Shown: positions 7,267-15,355 of the stretch, one piece after another | Layout of the letters: every line of letters starts with the position of its first letter | How positions within the stretch are numbered: position 1 is the first letter of the stretch | Assembly (NCBI RefSeq): GCF_018332515.1 | Contig: NZ_BOQD01000018.1 | Coordinates: forward strand, 1-47,980 | Reading direction: 5' to 3' | Length of the DNA: 47,980 bases | Source: Bacillus hominis | GTDB taxonomy: Bacteria; Bacillota; Bacilli; Bacillales; Bacillaceae_G | The notes under the pieces: generated by a model | Seen by the model: only the letters and a program-made list of their open reading frames with translations | The model's database searches: none | What the model was told of the DNA's origin: nothing | Translations under genes and position numbers: made by a program

Positions 7267-8532
7267 TTAGTTTAAAATTTTCACTGTAACTGTTTGGCGT
7301 CCCCAGTTACTTGATGTACCTTTATCTGGCATTAAAACATCAATTTTATTACCTTTAATAGCTCCACCAGTATCACCAGCGATTGCTACTCCGTAACCTT
7401 CAACCCATACTTTTGAACCTAATGGAATTACACTTGGATCAACTGCAATTAGTTTCATGTTTGGATTAGCTGTTAAGTTATGACCCATAGCTGATTTTAC
7501 TTGGTCGCCTGCTTTATAACCATTTTCAAGTGGATCTGCTGTGTAAGCTGTCGCTTCAACGCGTAATTCACGAGAAGATGATTGTGTGTTTTTCTCAGTT
7601 TCTTTTGCAACAGGTTGTTGTGTAGCTGGTTTTTGAGCTTTAGCCGCTTCACGAGCTTTAGCTGCCTCTTGAGCTTTAGCTGCTTCGCGAGCTTCAGCAG
7701 CCTCTTGAGCCTTAGCTGCTTGAGCTTCAGCTGCTTCACGAGCTTTAGCTGCCTCTTGAGCTTTAGCTGCTGCTTGAGCTTCAGCCGCTTCTTGAGCTTT
7801 AGCTGCTTCACGAGCTTTAGCCACTTCTTGAGCTTTAGCTGCTGCTTGAGCTTCAGCCGCTTCTTGAGCTTTAGCTGCCTCTTGAGCTTTAGCTACCTCT
7901 TGAGCTTTAGCTACTGCTTGAGTTTCAGCCGCTTCTTGAGCTTTAACTGCTTCACGAGCTTTAGCCGCTTCTTGAGCTTTAGTTTTTGCTTGAGCTTCAG
8001 CTGCCTCTTGAGCTTTAACTGCTTCACGAACTTTATCTGTATCTTGAACTTTAGTTACTTTTTCAGCTTTAACTACTGGCTGAACTTTAACTGGCGCTTT
8101 CCCTGTTAAGTAAGGAACGTGTACATAAGCTGTTTGGCCGTTATATTCAAATTGGATCCAATCATTTTGTACTTGGTGTGTTGTTTCGATTACATCATCT
8201 TTTTTCAATTTACCAAGAATCGCTGAATCTGTATTCGCTCCAGCACGTACGTTTAATACGTTTGCTGTTACGTAGTAAGTATCTTTTGTGTAGTCAGCGC
8301 TTATGAAAGCCTCTTTACCACTATTTAATTTAACTTTTGACCATCCGTTTTCTGTATGTAAAACGTTAACTTTATATCCATCTAATAACTTTCCGACAAC
8401 TTGTGATTCAGTAGTTGGGTTTTCTCGTACATTTAGTACATCAGTCGTTACGATTGTTTCTGCTTTAGCAGATGTTGTGAAAATCCCAAGACCAAAAACC
8501 GCTGCTGTTGCTATACCCATAAATTTTTTCAT
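7267..8532 (-). CDS. entC: Secreted SH3b-SH3b-(Ala/Lys/Glu/Gln repeat)-3D cell-wall protein, EntA/B/C type
   Basis: The 421-residue protein starts with a signal peptide ending in TSAKA at about residue 24. Two SH3b domains follow (25-80 and 88-150; LNVRENP and LNVRAGA mark each). Next comes a low-complexity region of six-residue units such as AKAQEA/AKAREA (about 160-320) and a C-terminal 3D domain (about 335-421) with the AGDTGG...KIDV Asp signature, related to the MltA/resuscitation-factor lytic fold. Such proteins bind peptidoglycan and are annotated in B. cereus as EntA, EntB or EntC. EntC is suggested from memory of the ABC efflux genes that lie beside it, not from a comparison. ATG at 8532 was chosen because GGAGG lies 5 bases upstream; longer starts have no such site. 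The repeat length is expected to vary between strains. Confidence 0.88.
   Translation of the reverse strand: MKKFMGIATAAVFGLGIFTTSAKAETIVTTDVLNVRENPTTESQVVGKLLDGYKVNVLHTENGWSKVKLNSGKEAFISADYTKDTYYVTANVLNVRAGANTDSAILGKLKKDDVIETTHQVQNDWIQFEYNGQTAYVHVPYLTGKAPVKVQPVVKAEKVTKVQDTDKVREAVKAQEAAEAQAKTKAQEAAKAREAVKAQEAAETQAVAKAQEVAKAQEAAKAQEAAEAQAAAKAQEVAKAREAAKAQEAAEAQAAAKAQEAAKAREAAEAQAAKAQEAAEAREAAKAQEAAKAREAAKAQKPATQQPVAKETEKNTQSSSRELRVEATAYTADPLENGYKAGDQVKSAMGHNLTANPNMKLIAVDPSVIPLGSKVWVEGYGVAIAGDTGGAIKGNKIDVLMPDKGTSSNWGRQTVTVKILN
7620..8050 (-). repeat. 18-bp-unit coding repeat in the SH3/3D gene
   Basis: About 430 bp of imperfect 18-bp units encode the hexapeptides AKAQEA, AKAREA and AEAQAA. The pattern predicts a charged, Ala-rich helix or spacer. 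The DNA periodicity also opens a long but meaningless reading frame on the plus strand. Confidence 0.85.
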
Positions 8533-8566
8533 AATAGCCTCCATTGCATTTGTTTTCGTTGACCTC

Positions 8567-8575
8567 ATTATAGCA
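8567..8575 (-). promoter_or_regulatory. Extended -10 promoter element of the SH3/3D gene
   Basis: On the minus strand TGCTATAAT is a perfect extended -10 (TGnTATAAT), 34 bp before the start codon. The -35 is weak, as is common with an extended -10. Confidence 0.5.
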
Positions 8576-9182
8576 ACCATTATTTTCTTATTTGCGGAAA
8601 ACACAAAACTACAAAGCATTCGTAACGAGGCATTAATATTCTGTAATAATTCCATTAATATCCTGATAGCGTTTTCTTTGCGTTTTTGGGGGGATTAGAA
8701 CATATGATTCATAAAATCAATACTATTTTAATTACTAATAGATTAATAATATGTCAGTAATATTGCACTGAAGTTTCTGTAATGTTACAAAAGAGGGGTG
8801 TTTAACGGTTTGAATCGCAATGTAGTTATGAAAATATAATCTTTTTGTGTGTGAAGTCATATATATAGGGTGAATTTTAATAAAATAGAGATATAATTGT
8901 TACAAAATAAGTTGTAGTATGGAAAAAATTACGCCTTGAATTTGTTCTTTTACATATTATTTTTGCAATAATAGGATTGCTTGATAGCTGTAACGCGAAA
9001 TGAAAGTTTAAATGATAAAAAGATAATCGCAACATGAAACATATATAATAGAAGAAACATGATTTAAAGGGACGATATTGTTATGAATTGGTTCGCCAAT
9101 TGTTGTAGAGTTACATAGTAGAAGTTAGAGACTCATATTTTTAATAAAACAGCGATAAAATTGTATTCGCCTTCAATAAAAT
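8576..9182. other. Long AT-rich gap between the SH3/3D gene and the efflux operon
   Basis: No supported protein gene lies here. The region holds the upstream control DNA of the SH3/3D gene and then about 480 bp with no clear element. At 9084-9119 an 11-codon frame (MNWFANCCRVT) has AAAGGGA upstream and includes the hairpin AATTGGTTCGCCAATT (9086-9101). This is too short to call a gene. A small RNA ending at the terminator at 9183-9216 is conceivable but not shown. Confidence 0.4.
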
Positions 9183-9216
9183 AAAAAACGTAGGAGTGTA
9201 AACTCCCACGTTTTTT
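9183..9216 (-). terminator. Terminator of the yknXYZ-like operon
   Basis: The hairpin AACGTGGGAGT / ACTCCTACGTT, followed by T on the minus strand and also on the plus strand, ends 3 bases before the minus-strand stop codon at 9219. Confidence 0.8.
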
Positions 9217-9218
9217 AT

Positions 9219-10394
9219 TTATTCATATCGTAAACATTCAATTGGATCAAGTTTTGCAGCTTTGTTAGCTGGTAGTAGACCGAATGCAATACCGATTAGC
9301 ATTGAAATACCTACTGAAAGAAGTCCAAGTTCTTTTGAGATAACGAGTGGCCATCCGGCAAAGATTGAGACGATCCAAGCGAAGAAAATACCGAGCATGA
9401 ATCCGATGAAACCACCGAGTCCCGTTAAAATACAAGATTCAATTAAGAATTGCATTAATACTTTACCACGTGTTGCGCCAAGTGCTTTACGAATACCGAT
9501 CTCACGTGTACGTTCTGTTACAGATACAAGCATAATGTTCATTACACCGATACCACCAACAAGTAAGGAGATAGCAGCGATACCACCGAATACCATTTTC
9601 ATCATACCGATTGATTCGTCTAGTTGCTTCGTAAAGTCACCCATATCTTGCGCTTCAAATTTATGCTCAAATTTAGGAGCTTTCATTTCATTTAAAACGG
9701 AAACGGCTTGTTTTTCTACACTTTTACGTTCTGCTGGAGAAACTAGTGTTAGTTTTACAGTTTCATATTCAGTTACTCCAGAAATAACAGGAGCGTTTTC
9801 AATAGATGTATAACCTTCAGCCATAGCCATTCCGAAGTCATTTTTTGTTTCATACACACCGACTATTTTATACGGTTTTCCTTTTATATCGGCGTATAAA
9901 TTTGATTCCCAACTATTAAATAATTTGTTGAAAGCTTCTTCATTTAATATAATAGCAGGAATTGCTTGATTTAATTCACTATCGTTTAATTCACGACCAT
10001 GAACTAATTTTAGCTTTTCATCTGTCATAAAGCTACCGGTTCCACCTTTTAAGTTGAGAGAGGTAGTTTTTGATCCAGCTGAAGCGTTGATTTGCATACG
10101 CACATCTGGATAAACATCTTTAACGCCTGGTACAGTTTGAAGACGTTTCAGCATATCAGCTGTAATTTTGGCACCATCTGTTCCAAAGTCGGGATTGTTG
10201 TAGTAAATCGTTACTTCATTATCTTTTCCTTGGCCTAATTCTTTTTTAAACTTTGCGTTTGTACCATCCCCCATTGAAATGATAGTAATAATAGCGCTAA
10301 TACCGATAATAATCCCCAGCATTGTTAAGATAGAGCGCATTTTATGAGCAAATATAGAGGAAAGGGCCATGCGTATATTTTCACTCGTGTTCAA
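9219..10394 (-). CDS. MacB/YknZ-like ABC transporter permease
   Basis: The roughly 391-residue protein has the MacB-type architecture. A TM helix near the N-terminus (MRSILTMLGIIIGISAIITI) is followed by a ~200-residue extracytoplasmic MacB_PCD domain and a C-terminal FtsX unit of three TM helices including TREIGIRKALGA. It works with the ATPase and adaptor encoded upstream to export peptides or drugs from the outer face of the membrane. The start is taken as TTG at 10394, with GGAGAGG six bases upstream. A longer in-frame TTG at 10409 would overlap the ATPase stop and the ribosome binding site. It is the last gene of the operon. Confidence 0.9.
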   Translation of the reverse strand: MNTSENIRMALSSIFAHKMRSILTMLGIIIGISAIITIISMGDGTNAKFKKELGQGKDNEVTIYYNNPDFGTDGAKITADMLKRLQTVPGVKDVYPDVRMQINASAGSKTTSLNLKGGTGSFMTDEKLKLVHGRELNDSELNQAIPAIILNEEAFNKLFNSWESNLYADIKGKPYKIVGVYETKNDFGMAMAEGYTSIENAPVISGVTEYETVKLTLVSPAERKSVEKQAVSVLNEMKAPKFEHKFEAQDMGDFTKQLDESIGMMKMVFGGIAAISLLVGGIGVMNIMLVSVTERTREIGIRKALGATRGKVLMQFLIESCILTGLGGFIGFMLGIFFAWIVSIFAGWPLVISKELGLLSVGISMLIGIAFGLLPANKAAKLDPIECLRYE

Positions 10395-10396
10395 AA

Positions 10397-11071
10397 TTAA
10401 CCTCTCCAATCTTGGACGATATTTCCATCACGAATTACAATTTGGCGTGCAGCTGCTTCCCCAATTTCACGATCGTGGGTAATCATAATGATTGTTGAGC
10501 CTTGTTTGTTTAATTCGTAAAAGAGGTCCATAATTTGTGTACTTGTTTTCGTATCAAGTGCACCCGTCGGTTCATCGGCTAAGAGAAATTTCGGGTTATT
10601 TACGATTGCACGTGCGACTGCGACACGCTGCTTTTGTCCACCTGATAATTCGTTCGGTAAGTGAGTAGCACGATCAGCTAAACCAACTTTTGTTAAAGCG
10701 GCTAATGAGCGCTCACGTCTTTCTTTTTTATCGACTCCAGCGTAAATAAGAGGTAGCTCTACATTTTGAAGTGCTGTAAGTCTTGGTAGTAACATAAAGT
10801 TTTGGAATATGAATCCGATCTCTTTATTACGAACGTGTGCAAGTTCTGTCTCAGACATGTTTGAGATATTTTGACCAGCTAGTTCGTACGTACCTGTCGT
10901 TGGTTTATCTAAGCAACCGATAATGTTCATTAACGTTGACTTACCAGAACCAGAAGGTCCCATAATAGAAGTAAATTCGCCTTGATTTAGTGTTACATCA
11001 ATTCCATGTAATATTTGAACTGATTCAGCGCCGTTTTGAAAGGATTTCGTGATGCCTTTTAAGTTAATCAC
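10397..11071 (-). CDS. MacB/YknY-like ABC transporter ATPase
   Basis: The 224-residue ATPase has Walker A GPSGSGKST (38-46), Q-loop Gln90, signature LSGGQ (142-146), Walker B FLLADEP (162-168) and a switch His in ITHD. Length and motifs fit the LolD/MacB ATPase family. It overlaps the adaptor gene by 4 bp (ATGA) and ends 2 bases before the permease start, so the three genes form one translationally coupled unit. Confidence 0.95.
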   Translation of the reverse strand: MINLKGITKSFQNGAESVQILHGIDVTLNQGEFTSIMGPSGSGKSTLMNIIGCLDKPTTGTYELAGQNISNMSETELAHVRNKEIGFIFQNFMLLPRLTALQNVELPLIYAGVDKKERRERSLAALTKVGLADRATHLPNELSGGQKQRVAVARAIVNNPKFLLADEPTGALDTKTSTQIMDLFYELNKQGSTIIMITHDREIGEAAARQIVIRDGNIVQDWRG

Positions 11072-12171
11072 TGGGCGACAACCTCCATACCATCTTTTAA
11101 GTCTTTTTCAGGTTTAGAGATAATTTGCTCTCCTTTTTTCACTCCAGAAACTTTTGCTTCGCTATCTGTCTCGAACTCAACAGTAATCGCTTGTTCTTTC
11201 GCTTTACCATCTTTTACAACGAAGACAACATTTTTGTCCCCTTTTTTCACAATACTGCTCTTCGGAACAACCGTACCAGTTGCTTCGCCAGATTTACTTG
11301 TTACGTAAACGTGAAAGCCGTTTTGTAATTCTTCACTGTTATCTAATGTGACAGTAAATTGATAATTAGAAACAGTTTTATTTTCGTCCATACTCTTTAA
11401 TGGTGTAGAACCGATTTCTGTTACTTTTCCTGTCCAAGTCTTACCAGCGATAGTTTTTGATGAAACGGTTACTTCTTGCCCAACTTTCATACTAGCAAGC
11501 TCATATTCAGAAAGTTGACCTTTTACTTTAAATGGACCAGCGTGACGAAGTGTAATGCCGCTCATACCTGTTTTTTCATCAGCAGTTTTCACGATATCAT
11601 CAATTACGCCATCGACAGGGCTTGTTACAGTAAGAGTATTTACTTTCTCTTTTGCTGCTTTAATCATTTCATCAGCTTTTTCTACTTCAAACTTCTTCAT
11701 TTCAAGTTGTGATTCTAATTGTTGCACTTCAATTTCCGATGCTTTTAATGCTTCCTGAGGAAGACCTGCATTTTTATCTTTTTGTAATTTTTGTTTCGCT
11801 GCATCAATTTGTTTTTGATGTAATGTTACGTCTTTTTGTGCGATTCTCTTTTGCATTTCTGCTTCCGTTACACCTTGTTTAGCAGTAGGGTCATTATATT
11901 TAAATAGAAGCTGACCCTTTTTCACTTCATCACCTTTTTTAACAGCTAATTCATACGTACCTTTTGTTGGATCGAATGAAATTGTTTCAATTCCATTTGG
12001 GATTACTTCGCCGCCAAATTTTTGGGCATTTTCAATTTGTTTTTCCGTAACTTTATAACCGCTATATGCCATTGCTACTTCTGAACTACCGCCAGCTAAA
12101 GCAAAATATGATCCAGCTGCAATTCCGATTGCTACTACACTAGTAATTAACACTTTATTTTTCTTCTTCAT
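11068..12171 (-). CDS. YknX/MacA-like membrane fusion (adaptor) protein
   Basis: The 367-residue protein has an N-terminal signal anchor (about 7-27). A biotinyl-lipoyl-like half follows (KKGDEVKKGQLLFKYNDP), then a coiled-coil hairpin rich in Lys, Glu and Gln (about 105-175) and C-terminal beta-barrel segments. This is the HlyD/MacA adaptor plan as in B. subtilis YknX, where YknWXYZ protects against the SDP toxin. It is the first gene of the three-gene efflux operon. A cluster of TTACA/TGTAA repeats 75-130 bp upstream is a likely regulator site. The substrate here is unknown. Confidence 0.9.
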   Translation of the reverse strand: MKKKNKVLITSVVAIGIAAGSYFALAGGSSEVAMAYSGYKVTEKQIENAQKFGGEVIPNGIETISFDPTKGTYELAVKKGDEVKKGQLLFKYNDPTAKQGVTEAEMQKRIAQKDVTLHQKQIDAAKQKLQKDKNAGLPQEALKASEIEVQQLESQLEMKKFEVEKADEMIKAAKEKVNTLTVTSPVDGVIDDIVKTADEKTGMSGITLRHAGPFKVKGQLSEYELASMKVGQEVTVSSKTIAGKTWTGKVTEIGSTPLKSMDENKTVSNYQFTVTLDNSEELQNGFHVYVTSKSGEATGTVVPKSSIVKKGDKNVVFVVKDGKAKEQAITVEFETDSEAKVSGVKKGEQIISKPEKDLKDGMEVVAQ

Positions 12172-12451
12172 CTATTTATCACCTTTTCGTTCGTTTTAGT
12201 ATCTACATTAAGTATAGAAGAGGTGAAGAATATGACAAATCGTTTTAGCTTACAATAACCTTACAGTTTTGTAAGGTATAAATATGTAGATGTAAGGTAG
12301 AGGTTGTCTCAATACATTTTCGTGTTTTAGGGAATATGATTGTAAAAAGTATAGAAGAGGCGATGATGAAAGTTTGATTAGGGGAGAGATAAAGAAACGG
12401 AACACACTACTGTGCAGTCAGTTTACATTTAAACAGACGATGTGAAAATAA
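12172..12451. other. Gap between the efflux operon and brnQ
   Basis: It contains the promoter region of the minus-strand efflux operon, including the operator-like array at 12247-12298. The rest (about 12300-12450) shows no gene and no further structure that can be supported. Confidence 0.4.
12247..12298. promoter_or_regulatory. Operator-like array upstream of the YknX-like gene
   Basis: Four copies of a CTTACA/TGTAAG half-site occur. AGCTTACA (12247-12254) and ACCTTACA (12258-12265) are direct repeats 11 bp apart. TGTAAGGT at 12270-12277 forms a perfect 8-bp inverted repeat with the second copy across GTTT, and TGTAAGGT recurs at 12291-12298, 21 bp further on. Spacing by whole helical turns suits an OmpR-type response regulator, but no such gene is in the window. 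Confidence 0.5.
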
Positions 12452-12488
12452 AAAAGAAGCAAGCATGGATTTCATGCTTGCTTCTTTT
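12452..12488 (-). terminator. Terminator of brnQ
   Basis: The perfect stem AAAGAAGCAAGCATGA / TCATGCTTGCTTCTTT with A and T runs on both sides lies just beyond the brnQ stop codon. It can act in both directions. Confidence 0.88.
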
Positions 12489-12490
12489 CT

Positions 12491-13807
12491 TTATTTCGTA
12501 GAAACTTCACCTTCAGCTGCTGTTTGCGGAATAAAGTATCCGATTATACCACCGATTATTGCTGGAACGATCCAGCCAATTCCTAAGTTGTACAAAGGAA
12601 TTGTGTGTACGATATTAGCGATAAAACTTGGTATCATTCCCACATTATCAAGTGCATGAATACAGCTAATAATGAATGCTGCGATCATCGCTCCGATATA
12701 GACGGAAGGTTTACGTTTCGTATATTTATCAATAAATGACACGAAAATTAAAATGATTGTAATTGGATATAAAATAATTAATACAGGTAATGTAATTTTA
12801 ATTAATAAACTTAATCCTAAGTTTGAAATAACAAAGCTAAAGATACAAACGTATAGTACAAGCTTCTTGTATGAAACGTTTGTTAGGATTGCTGTGAAAT
12901 AGTTGGCGAATGCACTTACAACACCGATTGCAGTTGTTAAACAAGCAGCTATAATCGCGATGCTTAATAAAATGTTGCCGCTTGTCCCGAAGAATTGGTA
13001 CATAATAACTGCTAGCAGCTGACCACCGTTTTCAAATTGTCCTAAGTTTCCGTTTGAAGCGCCGATATAACCGAGTAAGAAATAAACAATTGTTAAGAAA
13101 AGAGCAGCAATGCTTCCACAAATAATTGTATATTTCGCAATGGACTTTTTATCTTGTATACCGTTTTGGCGAATGGCATTTACAACAATTGTTGATAATA
13201 CGAGAGCACCGATTGCATCTAATGTTAAAAAGCCTTCGAGAAATCCTTTGAAAAATGGAATTTCTTTATAGTCACCGATAGGTTCTGTAAATGATCCTGG
13301 TGAAAGAATTGCTTTTGTTGCCATAATTGCAATAATTAAAAGTAAAATTGGCGTTAATATTTTACCGATATGATCTACTAATTTGGATGGATTTAATGAT
13401 AAGAAGTAGACGACTGTAAAGAAAATCGCACTAAAGACTAACATAGAGTACCATTGATCTGGGAAAAGTGGTGCGATCCCAATTTCGTAAGATACAGATC
13501 CAGTTCGTGGAATAACAAATAGTGGGCCGATTGAAAGATAAATAATGATAGCGAATACTGCTGCGAATTTTGGATGAACACGGCTTGCTAAAGTGTTGAA
13601 ACTACCACCGGCAAGGGCAACAGCAACGATAGCTAGTAAAGATAAACCGACGTCTGTAATAATAAATCCTGTAATGGAAACCCACATATTTTCTCCAGAA
13701 GAAAGACCAAGAAGGGGCGGGAAAATCATATTACCAGCACCGAAGAAAACTGCGAATAGTAATAAACTAATCGAGAGTATTTGCGCTGGTTTTAAAGTTG
13801 TACGCAT
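12491..13807 (-). CDS. brnQ: Branched-chain amino acid:cation symporter BrnQ
   Basis: The 438-residue membrane protein has the LIVCS family opening (LLLFAVFFGAGNMIFPP) and about twelve membrane segments over the usual family length. It imports Leu, Ile and Val with Na+ or H+. It is monocistronic with its own terminator. AGGAGG lies 11 bases before the ATG. The 200-bp upstream gap has only a weak match to a CodY box (AATTTTCGAC...), which is not enough to claim control. The B. cereus group carries several brnQ paralogues, and which one this is cannot be told here. Confidence 0.93.
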   Translation of the reverse strand: MRTTLKPAQILSISLLLFAVFFGAGNMIFPPLLGLSSGENMWVSITGFIITDVGLSLLAIVAVALAGGSFNTLASRVHPKFAAVFAIIIYLSIGPLFVIPRTGSVSYEIGIAPLFPDQWYSMLVFSAIFFTVVYFLSLNPSKLVDHIGKILTPILLLIIAIMATKAILSPGSFTEPIGDYKEIPFFKGFLEGFLTLDAIGALVLSTIVVNAIRQNGIQDKKSIAKYTIICGSIAALFLTIVYFLLGYIGASNGNLGQFENGGQLLAVIMYQFFGTSGNILLSIAIIAACLTTAIGVVSAFANYFTAILTNVSYKKLVLYVCIFSFVISNLGLSLLIKITLPVLIILYPITIILIFVSFIDKYTKRKPSVYIGAMIAAFIISCIHALDNVGMIPSFIANIVHTIPLYNLGIGWIVPAIIGGIIGYFIPQTAAEGEVSTK

Positions 13808-13993
13808 ATAAAGAAAATCCTCCTAATGAGTATTTTTGTCGAAAATTCAAATAATTTGTCGAGTAACTGTTATTATTTTAAAGGTCTGATGACTAGAAAG
13901 CAATAGGGAATTTTAAAAATATTAAAAAATAATGCACTAAATTGAATAAATATACTATTTATATGTTAATTAGGAAGGATTTAACTTTTAACG

Positions 13994-14024
13994 TAAAAAA
14001 ACACATATCGCTAGGATACGTGTT
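13994..14024 (-). terminator. Terminator of the cotJ operon
   Basis: The minus-strand hairpin AACACGTATC / GATATGTGTT is followed by seven T directly after the cotJC stop codon. Confidence 0.8.
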
Positions 14025-14594
14025 CTAAAAATATATTTTTCTATCGCGTTCTTCTTTTAAAATTTCAACCGCTTCTCGGAAACGTTGTGAATGGACAATT
14101 TCTCGTTCGCGTAAAAAGCGTAAGCTATCATTTATATCGGGATCATCTGATAAATCAATTAGCCATTGATAAGTTGCTCGTGCTTTTTCTTCAGCTGCAA
14201 TATCCTCGTATAAATCTGCGATAGGGTCTCCTTTTGCTTGAATATAAGTAGCAGTAAAAGGCACACCACCGGCATTATGATAAAACAACGCACTATCATG
14301 ATTAGCGTATTGCGCATCTAATCCAGCGGCCTTCATTTGTTCAGGTGTTGCATCTTTTGTTAATTTATAAATCATTGTAGCGATCATTTCTAAATGCGCG
14401 AACTCTTCTGTACCAATATCAGTTAGTAAGCCAACGACTTTGTCAGGAATAGTATAACGCTGATTTAAGTAACGAAGGGCAGCAGCTAGTTCGCCGTCCG
14501 CACCACCGTACTGTTCAACTAATAATCTTGCGAGTGCCGGATTACAAGTACTCACTTTAACAGGATATTGTAATTTTTTTTCATAAATCCACAT
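14025..14594 (-). CDS. cotJC: Spore coat protein CotJC (manganese-catalase-like)
   Basis: The 189-residue protein has the CotJC opening (MWIYEKKLQYPVKVSTCNP). Its ferritin-like four-helix fold shows metal-ligand motifs EEFAHLEM, AAEEKARATYQ and REIVHSQRF, shared with Mn catalases. CotJC is placed in the inner spore coat with CotJA. The start follows AAAGGAGAG. In this strain a 159-bp bcr1-like repeat separates it from cotJB; elsewhere cotJB and cotJC are normally close together. The right copy of the repeat's ATAAA duplication directly abuts this gene's ribosome binding site. Confidence 0.95.
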   Translation of the reverse strand: MWIYEKKLQYPVKVSTCNPALARLLVEQYGGADGELAAALRYLNQRYTIPDKVVGLLTDIGTEEFAHLEMIATMIYKLTKDATPEQMKAAGLDAQYANHDSALFYHNAGGVPFTATYIQAKGDPIADLYEDIAAEEKARATYQWLIDLSDDPDINDSLRFLREREIVHSQRFREAVEILKEERDRKIYF

Positions 14595-14605
14595 AGTTTC
14601 TCTCC

Positions 14606-14764
14606 TTTATCCCGCTATTTGTCGGCAGTAAGACTCCTACCTCAAAATTCGGCTGGAGCAAAGAAGTTAGGTGGGAGCCCTGCTGCCCGTAAACGCCCGA
14701 TTGGTGAGGGCTGATAATCAGTGGGGGATGAACAAAACCCCCACTGATAAAGTTTCACTTCATA
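14606..14764 (-). repeat. Full-length bcr1-like repeat inside the cotJ operon
   Basis: The 159-bp element, read on the minus strand, matches the copy at 40727-40876 almost throughout: AGTGAAACTTTA-TCAGTGGG, CAATCGGGC, TTTACGGGCAG, CCCACCTAACTTCTTTGCT, GAATTTTGAGGT and GCGGGATAAA. TTTAT (14606-14610) and TTCAT (14760-14764) flank it as a target duplication with one base change. The arms pair into a long hairpin. Its size, TTTAT flanks and dispersed nature agree with what I recall of bcr1 in B. cereus. Confidence 0.8.
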
Positions 14765-15035
14765 TTTGCCATGGCCAAGGTCCTTTGCTCCATTCCCATG
14801 GAGCGTTAGAATAACTATTTCCAAACTGCTGAAGTGGCCCATATTTTTCTTCAATTTTTTGTTGTAATACTCTTCGTTTATAAGAGAAATCATTGAATTG
14901 ATTTATAGCTGCAGTATCGTCGGGATGCGTATCTAAATAGAGGGTGAGTTCAACTAATACAAAGTCTAGCTCTTGTAGTTCTTCGATCCATTTGTAATAT
15001 TCCTCAGGCAATGTTTGTGTCACGTTTTTGTTCAC
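14760..15035 (-). CDS. cotJB: Spore coat protein CotJB
   Basis: The 91-residue protein is rich in acidic and aromatic residues and ends in a Trp-rich tail (APWEWSKGPWPWQI). It has the CotJB pattern PEEYYKWIEELQELDFVLVELTLYLDTHP. It is needed with CotJA and CotJC in the coat of sporulating cells. It starts at GTG and overlaps the cotJA stop codon by 4 bases. Its TGA stop codon lies in the flanking duplication of the repeat that follows, so the insertion left the reading frame intact. Confidence 0.93.
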   Translation of the reverse strand: MNKNVTQTLPEEYYKWIEELQELDFVLVELTLYLDTHPDDTAAINQFNDFSYKRRVLQQKIEEKYGPLQQFGNSYSNAPWEWSKGPWPWQI

Positions 15036-15247
15036 CGTCCTTTTTTGTGAGGGTTTTCATAAAAATCATAAAATGCAGGCCATAGAGTCCCTTTTCTTAA
15101 AGCTTCTTTTGGTGGGAATTGGGGTAAATTAGTTGGTTGAAAGCCCATGTATAAGTGGGGGGGAGTTGAGTAATATTTTTTTCCAATTGGAGGGCAAGGA
15201 TCGTTTGGGCCGTGATAAGGTATGTAAGATTTCATGTATTTATCCAT
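15032..15247 (-). CDS. cotJA: Spore coat protein CotJA
   Basis: The 71-residue, Pro- and Tyr-rich protein (PYHGPNDPCPPIGKKYYSTPP) fits CotJA in length and composition. It is the first gene of cotJABC. ATG at 15247 was preferred because AAAGGAGGAG lies upstream at a good distance; an upstream ATG at 15283 would put that site inside the gene. A sigma-E-like promoter is visible at 15289-15318. Confidence 0.92.
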   Translation of the reverse strand: MDKYMKSYIPYHGPNDPCPPIGKKYYSTPPHLYMGFQPTNLPQFPPKEALRKGTLWPAFYDFYENPHKKGR

Positions 15248-15288
15248 GTTACACTCCTCCTTTATTAATGAAATATTCATCACTACGT

Positions 15289-15318
15289 ATTGTATTCGTA
15301 CATAATTAAGATTTATGA
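15289..15318 (-). promoter_or_regulatory. Sigma-E-like promoter of cotJABC
   Basis: On the minus strand TCATAAA and AATACAAT are separated by 15 bases, close to the sigma-E pattern (ATA-rich -35, CATACAAT -10). cotJ is known to be sigma-E dependent in B. subtilis. The first base of the -10 deviates (A for C). Confidence 0.45.
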
Positions 15319-15355
15319 CACATATAGAAAACTAATAGAGACAGGGGGAGTGCGG

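Noticed and set aside
7582-8109. 175-codon plus-strand frame opposite the SH3/3D gene
   Set aside because: It is a by-product of the 18-bp coding repeat (Phe-Ser-Cys-Leu periodicity) with no ribosome binding site.
9262-9813. 183-codon plus-strand frame
   Set aside because: Antisense to the efflux permease gene, with Pro/Ile/Ser-rich composition typical of a shadow frame.
13808-13860. CodY box upstream of brnQ
   Set aside because: The best alignment has about five mismatches to the 15-bp consensus in AT-rich DNA, which is expected by chance.
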